Assembly: GCA_016713625.1 (NCBI GenBank)
Contig: JADJOT010000009.1
Span: 558,001-622,000, forward strand
Origin: Candidatus Accumulibacter affinis
GTDB lineage: Bacteria > Pseudomonadota > Gammaproteobacteria > Burkholderiales > Rhodocyclaceae
Reading direction: 5' to 3'
DNA length: 64,000 nt
Under the pieces are notes generated by a model. It was given only the letters and a program-made list of their open reading frames with translations, had not been told where the DNA came from and did not search any database. The translations under genes and the position numbers were made by a program. Shown in pieces: positions 42,431-49,890 of this stretch; position 1 is the first letter of the stretch, and each line of letters opens with the position of its first letter.

Positions 42431-45142
42431 ATGTGGTTTGTCGGCGCAGTGCTGGGGGTGGTTCTTGCCGGGCAGGTCCATTGGGATTTATGGATCGTCG
42501 GTGCCCTGCTTGGCGGCATCCTTGGCTGGTCTCTCGGCAGTCGGGCGCGGCACCGGGCCGAGGAGCGTTTCCGGGTCATCGACGAGCGGCTCAAGCGGCT
42601 CGAAGCGGTTTTGCAGCGAGTCGAGCCGGTGGCTGCTTTGCCCGAAAACGGCGCGCACCTGGCACGCGCGCGCAGCGAGCATAGGCAGCCGCCAGCGATG
42701 GCGCCGCTGCCAGCTGCCGAAATCCCTTTCTCGGCTGAGTTGACGGTCGACGCGCCGGCGCCGCTTGCCCAACCGGCAGACCCTTCACCAGTTGCCGCTG
42801 CGCCGCCGTCCCCGTCCCCTGTCGAGGCTGCGTCGCCACCCGCCTGGGAGTGGCTGCTGCGCGGCAATCCGATGGCGCGTGCCGGCGTCGTCATCCTGTT
42901 CTTCGGCGTCGCCTTCCTGCTCAAGTACACCTACCAGCACGTGCAGGTGCCGATCGAGCTGCGGCTGACGGCGGTGGCGTTCGCCGCGGTGTTGCTGCTG
43001 GGTATCGGCTGGCGGCTGCGGGTCAGCCGCGAAGCTTACGGGCTGGCGCTGCAGGGCGGCGGCGTTGGTCTCCTCTACCTGACCATCTTCGCCGCGCTGC
43101 GCTTGTTCGGGCTGCTCCCCGAAGCTCCGGCCTTGCTGCTGCTGCTGGCGGTGGTGGCGCTCTCGGCGGTACTGGCGGTGCTGCAGAATTCCCAGGTTCT
43201 GGCGATGCTCGGAGCTGCTGGCGGCTTCCTGGCGCCGATCCTTGCTTCGGCCGGCGCCGGCAGCCACGTGACGCTGTTCAGCTATTACGCCGTGCTCAAC
43301 GCGGGAATCCTGGCGATCGCCTGGTTCAAGGCCTGGCGGTTGCTCAACCTGCTCGGTTTTGCGTTCACCTTCGGCATTGCCACGGCATGGGGCGTGCTCA
43401 ACTATCAGCCGGAGCAGTATGCGTCCAGCGAGTTTTTCCTGGTCCTCTTCGTGCTGATCTACGTGGCCATCCCGCTGCTCTTCGCGCGACGCGAAGCGGG
43501 GCGTCTCGAGCGCCACCTCGACACGACGCTGGTCTTCGGCGTGCCGCTGGTCGGTTTCGGGCTGCAGGTCGGACTGGTGCGCGAATTCTCGTACGGGTCG
43601 GCGTGGAGCGCGCTGGCGCTCGCCGCCTTCTACCTGCTGCTGGCGCGCACGCTGTGGTCGCGCCGGGGTGAGGGGCAACGCCTGCTGGTGGAAGCGTTTC
43701 TCGCTCTCGGGGTGGTCTTCGCGACGCTCGCCATCCCGCTCGCTTTCGATGGGCGGTGGACTTCTGCCGCCTGGGCGCTCGAGGGCGCGGCGATGGTCTG
43801 GGTCGGCGTGCGCCAGCAAAGCTTGCTGGCGCGGTTGTTCGGCGTTCTCCTGCAGTTTCTTGCTGGTCTCTTCTATTTTGCCGATCGCGGCGCACCGGCA
43901 GGCAACTGGCCGGTGCTCAACAGCGTCTGCCTCGGCGCCCTGCTGCTGGCCGTGGCGGGTCTGTTCTGCGCCTGGCTGTGGCAGCGACGGCGCGACGAAC
44001 TGCATGCGGCGGAGCGCTGGCTGGCCTACCTCCTGTTCGGCTGGGCGGTGTTCTGGTGGGTCGGTGGTGGCCTGCACGAGATCGATCGGCAGGTCCCTCA
44101 GGCTCTGCGAGGCAACGCTGCGCTCGGCTTTTTCACCGCCTCGTGCCTGCTTTTCAGCGCTCTGGAGCAGCGTTTGGGCTGGCCGCTGGCGCGGCTCCCG
44201 GCATTGGCACTGCTGCCACTGATGAGCTTGCTGGCGCTGGCCTCGGTCGGCCACCAGGCGCACCCTTTCGCGCACCTGGGCTACCTGGCCTGGCCACTGG
44301 CCTTCGCCGCGCAGCTTTTCCTGCTGCACCGCTACGAGGCTGCCGGCAATCGCTATCTGGAATGGCTGCATGCGGGCGGCATCTGGCTGCTCGCGGCGCT
44401 CGGCGCCTGGCAGGGGGCCTGGGCGATCGACCACTGGGTTGGCGGGCGAGCCACCTGGCCGCTGATCGCCTGGGCGCTGCTACCCGGCGGGTTGCTGCTG
44501 ATCCTGGCGCTGCGTGGCGAACGCATCCGCTGGCCGGTGGCGGCGCACCTGGCGAGCTACCTGGTGAAAGGAGCTACGCCGCTGGCGATCTTCCTCTCGG
44601 CCTGGTTTGTGTTGAGCAACTTTCTCTCGGACGGGAACCCCTGGCCACTGCCCTACCTGCCGTTGCTGAACCCGCTCGATCTGGCGCAGGCGGGCGCGCT
44701 GCTGGTGGTTGGCAGCTGGTTTGTCGAAGTCCGCCGACTGGCTTTACTGCCGGTCGCCCGGCTGCCGCTGGCGTTGGCCTGGGGTCTGACCGGGGCGGCA
44801 GCTTTCCTGTGGGCGAACGCGGTGCTGCTGCGCGCTCTGCACCACTGGGCCGGGGTAGCGCTGGATTTCGCGCCCTTGTGGCAATCCCATCTGGTGCAGG
44901 CCTCGCTGTCGCTGTTCTGGACATTGCTCGCGCTGGCGGCGATGGTGGTCGCCACCCGGCGTGCGCAGCGTGCGCTGTGGCTGCTTGGGGCGGGCCTGCT
45001 GGCGGTGGTGGTGGGCAAGCTGTTTCTGGTCGATCTGGCGAACGCGGGCAGCATCGAGCGTATTGTTTCATTCCTCGGCGTCGGCGGGCTGATGCTGGCG
45101 ATCGGCTACCTGGCGCCGGTGCCGCCGAAAGGGAGTGGGTGA
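42431..45142 (+). CDS. DUF2339 giant membrane protein
   Basis: This protein of about 903 residues has more than 20 hydrophobic segments. It starts MWFVGAVLGVVLAGQVHWDLWIVGALLGGILGWSLGSRAR, followed by a short coiled-coil (EERFRVIDERLKRLEAVLQRVEP) and a Pro/Ala-rich linker. The DUF2339 core then begins WEWLLRGNPMARAGVVILFFGVAFLLKYTYQH and continues to the end (LLAVVVGKLFLVDLANAGSIERIVSFLGVGGLMLAIGYL). The ATG at 42431 is chosen for its ribosome site; 42386 is an alternative. Function is unknown. The neighbouring DUF3999 gene is its usual partner and overlaps it by one base-pair step (TGATG). Confidence 0.82.
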   Translation: MWFVGAVLGVVLAGQVHWDLWIVGALLGGILGWSLGSRARHRAEERFRVIDERLKRLEAVLQRVEPVAALPENGAHLARARSEHRQPPAMAPLPAAEIPFSAELTVDAPAPLAQPADPSPVAAAPPSPSPVEAASPPAWEWLLRGNPMARAGVVILFFGVAFLLKYTYQHVQVPIELRLTAVAFAAVLLLGIGWRLRVSREAYGLALQGGGVGLLYLTIFAALRLFGLLPEAPALLLLLAVVALSAVLAVLQNSQVLAMLGAAGGFLAPILASAGAGSHVTLFSYYAVLNAGILAIAWFKAWRLLNLLGFAFTFGIATAWGVLNYQPEQYASSEFFLVLFVLIYVAIPLLFARREAGRLERHLDTTLVFGVPLVGFGLQVGLVREFSYGSAWSALALAAFYLLLARTLWSRRGEGQRLLVEAFLALGVVFATLAIPLAFDGRWTSAAWALEGAAMVWVGVRQQSLLARLFGVLLQFLAGLFYFADRGAPAGNWPVLNSVCLGALLLAVAGLFCAWLWQRRRDELHAAERWLAYLLFGWAVFWWVGGGLHEIDRQVPQALRGNAALGFFTASCLLFSALEQRLGWPLARLPALALLPLMSLLALASVGHQAHPFAHLGYLAWPLAFAAQLFLLHRYEAAGNRYLEWLHAGGIWLLAALGAWQGAWAIDHWVGGRATWPLIAWALLPGGLLLILALRGERIRWPVAAHLASYLVKGATPLAIFLSAWFVLSNFLSDGNPWPLPYLPLLNPLDLAQAGALLVVGSWFVEVRRLALLPVARLPLALAWGLTGAAAFLWANAVLLRALHHWAGVALDFAPLWQSHLVQASLSLFWTLLALAAMVVATRRAQRALWLLGAGLLAVVVGKLFLVDLANAGSIERIVSFLGVGGLMLAIGYLAPVPPKGSG

Positions 45143-46527
45143 TGAGATTTTCTGTCGCGTGGCTGTTGTGCCTGTTGCAGGGAGCGGCGGTCGCCGAAGT
45201 GCCGGGTGACTTCGCATTCGCTATTCCGCTCGCCAGCAGTGGCCCCGCGGCCTTGTTCCGGATCGACCTGCCGCAGGCAGTGTACGAGGGGGTGTCGCGT
45301 GCCGACCTCGGCGACCTGCGCGTATTCAATGCCGCTGGCGAGCCGGTGCCGCATGCCTTCCTGCCACGGACGGTCGCTGCCCGCGAGAAGCGGACGCCGC
45401 TACGGCTGCCGTTCTTCGCTCTGCGCGGCGATACGGTTGCCGGTGTCGAAGGGCTGGATGTCCGTATTGAACGCGCCTCGGGCAGGGCCGTGCTGACCAT
45501 CAACGAGCGCGGTCGGGCGCCGGCACGCGACGCGCCGCTGCTCGGCTACCTGGTCGATGCGACGGCGGTCGAGTTGCCGCTGCAGGCGCTGCTGCTGGAA
45601 TTGCCGCCAGGTTCGCACAGCGTCGCCACGCGCGTGCGGGTGGACGTCAGTGATGACCTGGCGCGGTGGACGACGCTGGTGGCGGATGCGCCGGTGCTGC
45701 AGCTCGAACAGGGTGGTCAGCGACTCGAGCAACTGCGCGTTGAATTCTCGCCGCGCCAGGCCAGGTACTTCCGCCTGGCCTGGCCGGGAGTAGCGCAGCC
45801 GCTGCCACTGGCCGGTCTCACGGGCGAGCCGGGCGAAGCGCTGGTCGATCTGCCGCGGCACTGGAAGGAGGTGGTGGGGAGCGCAGAACCGGCGGGTGAA
45901 TACACCTTCGACCTCGCTGGGCAGTTCCCGGTGGACCGTCTGCGTCTGACCCTGCCGCAGCCGAATAGCATCGCGTCGGTCGAGATTCTTGCGCGTTCTC
46001 GCAGCAACGATCCATGGCGGCGAATCGCGGTGGCCACCGTGTACCGGCTGGGCGTCGGCAGCGGGGAGGTGGTCAATCCCGAGCTGGTGATCGCACCGAC
46101 CAGCGATCGCTACTGGCGGCTGCGTGTCGATCCGCGCGGCGGCGGCCTCGGTGTCGGCACGCCGCAACTCGCTGCCGGCTGGGTCCCTCACGGTGTGGTA
46201 TTTGCCGCGCGCGGCGGCGCACCGTTCGAGCTCGCTTACGGCAGCGGTCGCGCCGGTCCCGCCGCCTACCCGATCACTACGCTGGTGCCGGGCTACCGCG
46301 TTGAGGACGCCGGCCAAGCGTCGCCGGTGCCGATCGGCCAGGCAATCACCGGCAGCGTGCGGACGCTGGCTGGCGAGAGCGCCATGCGTACTCCGGTCGA
46401 CTGGCGACGCTGGGCGCTGTGGGGAAGCCTGTTGCTGGGCGTGGCGCTGCTCGCCGGGATGGCGCTGCGGCTTGGCCGCCAGCTTGCCCGCTCGCCGCCG
46501 CAGCAGAACGGGCCGGACGAGCACTGA
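45142..46527 (+). CDS. DUF3999 membrane-anchored periplasmic protein
   Basis: This 461-residue protein has a signal peptide (MRFSVAWLLCLLQGAAVAEVPGDFAF). A large beta-rich periplasmic part follows (SHSVATRVRVDVSDDLARWTTLVADAPVLQLEQGGQRLEQLRVEFSPRQARYFRLAWPG, discoidin-like). It ends with one C-terminal membrane helix (WALWGSLLLGVALLAGMALRLG) and a short cytoplasmic tail. It starts at 45142, within the DUF2339 stop, so the two are translated together. Co-occurrence of DUF2339 and DUF3999 suggests one membrane complex of unknown role. Confidence 0.82.
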   Translation: MRFSVAWLLCLLQGAAVAEVPGDFAFAIPLASSGPAALFRIDLPQAVYEGVSRADLGDLRVFNAAGEPVPHAFLPRTVAAREKRTPLRLPFFALRGDTVAGVEGLDVRIERASGRAVLTINERGRAPARDAPLLGYLVDATAVELPLQALLLELPPGSHSVATRVRVDVSDDLARWTTLVADAPVLQLEQGGQRLEQLRVEFSPRQARYFRLAWPGVAQPLPLAGLTGEPGEALVDLPRHWKEVVGSAEPAGEYTFDLAGQFPVDRLRLTLPQPNSIASVEILARSRSNDPWRRIAVATVYRLGVGSGEVVNPELVIAPTSDRYWRLRVDPRGGGLGVGTPQLAAGWVPHGVVFAARGGAPFELAYGSGRAGPAAYPITTLVPGYRVEDAGQASPVPIGQAITGSVRTLAGESAMRTPVDWRRWALWGSLLLGVALLAGMALRLGRQLARSPPQQNGPDEH

Positions 46528-46692
46528 TACGACCGGTCCGGGGATCACCGCAGAGCCTTGCCGTGGCGGCGCTGCCGCGGCAGTATGCGCGCCAGCCCGA
46601 CGTTCGGGGCGTCCGGCAGGAGGCCCTGCTTCCCTTGGGGTGTCGGAAATCTTTACAGTTGCCGGCATCGGCAGCTGCTCCGGTCGCCCAAA

Positions 46693-46715
46693 TACTTGAA
46701 TTGTATGGTCAAGTA
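46693..46715. promoter_or_regulatory. Inverted repeat upstream of the sigma-54 promoter
   Basis: TACTTGA (46693-46699) and TCAAGTA (46709-46715) form a perfect 7-bp inverted repeat with a 9-base spacer, ending 6 bases before the -24 element of the predicted sigma-54 promoter. It could be bound by an activator or repressor. Sigma-54 activator sites usually lie further upstream, so a second, direct regulator is also possible. Confidence 0.5.
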
Positions 46716-46721
46716 ATTTTG

Positions 46722-46736
46722 GGCACAAGCCTTGCT
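46722..46736 (+). promoter_or_regulatory. Sigma-54 (RpoN) promoter of the PEP-CTERM gene
   Basis: GGCACAAGCCTTGCT has the invariant GG (46722-46723) and GC (46734-46735) separated by exactly 10 bases and matches the TGGCAC-N5-TTGC consensus at all but one of the specified positions. Transcription would start near 46747, 48 bases before the ATG at 46795. PEP-CTERM genes in exosortase-bearing proteobacteria are known to be controlled by the sigma-54-dependent PrsK/PrsR system. Confidence 0.72.
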
Positions 46737-46794
46737 TTCCCCTGATCGGCGGCTTCTCGCCTGACAACCAGCATACGCTTGAATCGGAGGAACC

Positions 46795-47406
46795 ATGAAA
46801 ACAAACCACTCGCTTGCTTCGGTCGTGACTGCAGGAGTCTTGGCGGCCATTTCCCTGGGCGCCACGACTTCCGCATGGGCCACCCCCGTTACGTACTACG
46901 CTGTCCTGAATGGCGCAGCGGAAGCTCCTCCCAACGCGTCCCCCGGGATTGGCCAGACGACAGTCACCTACGACAGCATGTTGCATACCCTGCAGGTGCA
47001 AGTCGATTTTAGTGGCCTTTTGGGCACCGTCACCGCGGCACATATTCACTGCTGCACCGCGGTCCCAGGGGTCGGCACGGCGGGTGTGGCGACGATTACG
47101 CCGACTTTCACCGGTTTTCCGTCCGGGGTCACCTTCGGGACCTATGACCACACCTTCGACTTGACCATGCTCGGCGCTTTCAATCCGGCGTTTGTCACTG
47201 CCAACGGGGGTACTTTTGCCACAGCCGAAGCGGTACTCGCTGCCGGGCTCGCGGCGGACAAGGCCTACCTCAACATTCATACCAGCGTTGTCCCGGCTGG
47301 CGAGATTCGCGGCTTCCTGGTGCCGGAGCCGGCCTCGATGGCGCTGCTTGGCCTCGGTCTGTTCGGGCTCGCTGCGTCTCGTCGGTGCACCCGGCGCCAG
47401 GCCTGA
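46795..47406 (+). CDS. CHRD-domain protein with PEP-CTERM sorting signal
   Basis: This 203-residue exported protein has a signal peptide at 1-29 (LASVVTAGVLAAISLGATTSAWA). The CHRD domain covers about residues 32-170, with YYAVLNGAAEAPPNASPGIGQTTVTYDSMLHTLQVQVDFSGLLGTVTAAHIHCCTA and AYLNIHTSVVPAGEIRGFL. The C-terminal PEP-CTERM signal is VPEPASMALLGLGLFGLAASRR followed by basic residues; exosortase would cleave here and deliver the protein to the outside or to the biofilm matrix. It is expressed from the sigma-54-like promoter at 46722. It is a monocistronic gene ended by a strong hairpin. Confidence 0.9.
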   Translation: MKTNHSLASVVTAGVLAAISLGATTSAWATPVTYYAVLNGAAEAPPNASPGIGQTTVTYDSMLHTLQVQVDFSGLLGTVTAAHIHCCTAVPGVGTAGVATITPTFTGFPSGVTFGTYDHTFDLTMLGAFNPAFVTANGGTFATAEAVLAAGLAADKAYLNIHTSVVPAGEIRGFLVPEPASMALLGLGLFGLAASRRCTRRQA

Positions 47407-47421
47407 TTCGCAGGCTCTGAC

Positions 47422-47445
47422 GGGAAACCCGCCGGCGGGTTTCCC
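47422..47445 (+). terminator. Perfect 12-bp palindrome after the PEP-CTERM gene
   Basis: GGGAAACCCGCC at 47422-47433 is followed directly by its complement GGCGGGTTTCCC at 47434-47445, then TCCTT. A 24-base perfect palindrome 16 bases after the stop should form a strong stem. The short pyrimidine tail makes it a probable terminator. Confidence 0.65.
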
Positions 47446-47472
47446 TCCTTCCCGCGCGCTCGTCGCGTTAAT

Positions 47473-47494
47473 GTGAAAGTCGCGTCAGCGACTC
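47473..47494. repeat. Dispersed REP-like hairpin, copy 3
   Basis: The stem AGTCGC-GTCA-GCGACT at 47478-47493 lies in GTGAAAGTCGCGTCAGCGACTCA. It lies between the PEP-CTERM gene and the comB-like gene, in the same orientation as copy 2. Confidence 0.6.
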
Positions 47495-47560
47495 AGCTCA
47501 AGGATCGCGCTCTGCCACAGCGTGGCAAGGCTGCCAGCGTACTGGTTCTGGCTGCGCGCC

Positions 47561-48328
47561 TCAGGCGTGCGCGTGTCCCCTGTGCTGCAGCCGCAAGCCG
47601 TTGGGGATCCCGGCGGGTAGCGTATCCGCGCCGGCAGGCGAGCGCCTGAGCTGCAGCTGCCCATCCACCTGCGTGGCGAGCAGGGCGAAATCAAAGCGAT
47701 CGGGCTGCGCGCAGAGGGCGAGGTCGCCGGCGGGCAGGTTGGGATGATTGCCGGACTGGAAACGGCGACCGAAATCGGAGTTGCGGACGCGCGCCGCATA
47801 CTGTTCCGGGTCGGGGTCTTCGCCGTGCAGCAGCGCCTCGATGTAGTCGGCACAGGCGATGTCCTCGTCGCCGTCGCGATCGACCCATTCGCCGGTGATC
47901 ACGAAGCACACCTCCTCCGCCTGCAGTTCGCGCAGCGCCCTGGCCGTCGCACGGCCGAGGACCAGGCTGGCGGCGAACAGCGCCCGCGCGTGACGAAAGC
48001 GGGTGAGACCACGCACCCCGGCGGCGGTGGTCTGAATCAACGGCCGACCGTGTAGCTGCGCGCCCTGCAAGGCGGCAGGCGAATTGCCGAAATCGAAGCC
48101 GGGGATCGGGTCGCCGCCACCGACGGCGCCGGTCGTCGCCGCGTCGGGCAGGCGCCGCTGCAGACGGAAGGCGCGGGAAATCGTTTCCACCGGGTAAATG
48201 GTGCTGGCGCCGGCAGCGTAGGCGTAGGCGGCGGTGGTAAAGGAACGCAGGACGTCGATGACCACCACGGCGTCTGTGGGCTCGTGGGCCGGATCAAGGC
48301 GATTCAGAAACAGGCGGCGGGTGCGCAT
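47561..48328 (-). CDS. comB: 2-phosphosulfolactate phosphatase family protein (ComB-like)
   Basis: This 255-residue protein of the ComB fold has AVVVIDVLRSFTTAAYAYAAGASTIYPVETISRAF (the VxIDVLRAxTT box near the start), GFDFGNSPAAL, LIQTTAAGVRGLTRFRHARALFAASLVLGRATARALR and DGDEDIACADYIEALL. The enzyme is Mg-dependent and named for hydrolysis of 2-phosphosulfolactate in coenzyme M synthesis; in bacteria without that pathway the true substrate is unknown. The ATG at 48328 follows AAGGA with a long spacer; a TTG four codons upstream is possible. Confidence 0.8.
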   Translation of the reverse strand: MRTRRLFLNRLDPAHEPTDAVVVIDVLRSFTTAAYAYAAGASTIYPVETISRAFRLQRRLPDAATTGAVGGGDPIPGFDFGNSPAALQGAQLHGRPLIQTTAAGVRGLTRFRHARALFAASLVLGRATARALRELQAEEVCFVITGEWVDRDGDEDIACADYIEALLHGEDPDPEQYAARVRNSDFGRRFQSGNHPNLPAGDLALCAQPDRFDFALLATQVDGQLQLRRSPAGADTLPAGIPNGLRLQHRGHAHA

Positions 48329-48438
48329 GATGGTGTGCAAGTCCTTGTGTTATTAGCGAATCGACGGCAATCGAGGAATGTCGGGGATCCCTGCAGTGAG
48401 TCGGCTCAGACGACACGACGCGGGCCGCCGTTTATATC

Positions 48439-48849
48439 TCACGGGCGGCGGAGCTCGTTCTCGGTCCACCAGCGCAGGCTTGAAACCGTGCCGCTCGCCA
48501 GCAGGATCGAGTCGATGGCGGCGGCGAGTCGTTCGAGCGTTGGCGCATTCGGGAATTTCCTGAACCACTTGCGCACGTAGGGCGTGGCCGGCTCGATAAA
48601 GCAGAGGAAGCCATTCTCGTGCTCTTCATAGTTGCCGCAGCCGATCCACAGCGGATAGTCGGGGTTTTCGAGTTCTACCATTACTCCCCAGTCTTCGACC
48701 CCGACGGTCCGAACGGGAAAGCCATGCGCCGGCAATTGCTGTGCCAGAAACTCCGCCAGGCGCCGGCCATAGCGACCGGGGTTGATTGCTTGCTCCTCGC
48801 CGGGGTAGGGCGGGAAATCGGCGGAGACAAATTCGAACTGCGCGCGCAT
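48439..48849 (-). CDS. Conserved hypothetical protein, soluble
   Basis: This 136-residue protein reads MRAQFEFVSADFPPYPGEEQAINPGRYGRRLAEFLAQQLPAHGFPVRTVGVEDWGVMVELENPDYPLWIGCGNYEEHENGFLCFIEPATPYVRKWF. It has no signal peptide or membrane segment. The even mix of strands and helices, and the regular WGVMVEL..WIGCGNYE..F.CFIEP pattern, support a folded protein; related unannotated proteins are common in proteobacteria. I know no function. Confidence 0.6.
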   Translation of the reverse strand: MRAQFEFVSADFPPYPGEEQAINPGRYGRRLAEFLAQQLPAHGFPVRTVGVEDWGVMVELENPDYPLWIGCGNYEEHENGFLCFIEPATPYVRKWFRKFPNAPTLERLAAAIDSILLASGTVSSLRWWTENELRRP

Positions 48850-48905
48850 GGCGAGTCCTTGACTTTTCGGCTGTGCCGAGCTGTGGGCAAACTGCGGCGA
48901 GAATC

Positions 48906-49853
48906 CTACTCGACTCTCTGCCAGCTCGGATCCGGATTGAAAGTGCTCATCCTGAGCGCCATCGCTTCGGTGTTCTTGCCGAGGTTCTTCTGGTAGACCG
49001 CGCCATCGTGATTGACGATGAAAGTCATGATCCCCGAGACGTCGTATTTTGCCGGCCAGGCGACGACCGCAAAGCCGCCGATCATCCTGCCGTTGACCAG
49101 ATAGCTGAAGGCGCCGCCAGCAGCGTCCTTGCCCTGTGCGCTCAATATCCGGTAGCGATAGCCGTGATAGGCCGACGGCTCGCCAGCGTTGGCCTTCGGG
49201 AGATAGCCCTCGCGCGTCGCTGTGGCGAACAGCGGTCCCAGCGGGCTGGGCTGCTGGTCGGCCCCGACCGGCCAGAAGAGGCCGTCGCGAGTTCCCTCGC
49301 TGGAGGCAAAACGCTGCGCGTAGTCACTCCAGCCGTTGCCGTCGAGGTCGCCGACGGCATACTCGCGCTGCGCATCGACGATCGCCAGCAGGGTCTGGAT
49401 GGCGTCGAGTTCGTTGCGGCCGATGCGTCGGTTGATGAGTTCTTCGCGTCCTGCCGCTGCGTCGAACACCCAGGCGTCACCCTTGCGCACCAGCGGTGCC
49501 GGGAATGGCCAGTCGCTGTCGCCGACGAGCAGGGTGGCACGGCCGTCGGGCAACTGCTTGATGCTGTTCTTCTGATCGTAAGCGGCGAGGAATTTCTGCC
49601 AGTCGGCGCGGTCGGCTACCGCATCGCCACTCGCCAGCCAGCTGCGCGAATCCTGGCCGACCACGGTCAGCAGCGCATTCACGTCTTCGGCGCGAACCGC
49701 TTCGGCCAGTGCTTTGGCGGCATCTTCGGGGGTTGCAAAGGATTTTTGAGCGATCGTCTGCTTGGTCGGTGACGGCTGTGCAGCGTCGATGGCTGGCGCC
49801 ATCCCAATCACCAGGGCGACAGCGAGCGTCTGAATCGTGTTCTTGAATTTCAT
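48906..49853 (-). CDS. DUF2950 periplasmic protein
   Basis: This 315-residue exported protein has a signal peptide (MKFKNTIQTLAVALVIGMAPAIDAAQ). Typical DUF2950 features are KSFATPEDAAKALAEAVRAEDVNALLTVVGQDSRSWLASGDAVADRADWQKFLAAYDQ and later GLFWPVGADQQPSPLGPLFATA, GYRYRILSAQGKDAAGGAFSYLVNGRMIGGFAVVAWPAKYDVSGIMTFIVNHDGAVYQKNLG. Start 49853 follows GGAGAAGAAAACG. It lies just downstream of the DUF3300 gene on the same strand; the two families are frequent neighbours and probably act together in the envelope. Confidence 0.85.
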   Translation of the reverse strand: MKFKNTIQTLAVALVIGMAPAIDAAQPSPTKQTIAQKSFATPEDAAKALAEAVRAEDVNALLTVVGQDSRSWLASGDAVADRADWQKFLAAYDQKNSIKQLPDGRATLLVGDSDWPFPAPLVRKGDAWVFDAAAGREELINRRIGRNELDAIQTLLAIVDAQREYAVGDLDGNGWSDYAQRFASSEGTRDGLFWPVGADQQPSPLGPLFATATREGYLPKANAGEPSAYHGYRYRILSAQGKDAAGGAFSYLVNGRMIGGFAVVAWPAKYDVSGIMTFIVNHDGAVYQKNLGKNTEAMALRMSTFNPDPSWQRVE

Positions 49854-49890
49854 CGTTTTCTTCTCCGCAGAAAGGGGTGAGCAGCAGGGA

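Noticed and set aside
42785..46527. Long frames overlapping DUF2339 and DUF3999 on both strands (42785-44434 minus, 43756-46527 plus, 45400-47280 minus)
   Set aside because: The DUF2339 and DUF3999 frames have clear membrane segments, signal peptide and coupling; the others are compositional shadows or simply run through the DUF3999 frame.
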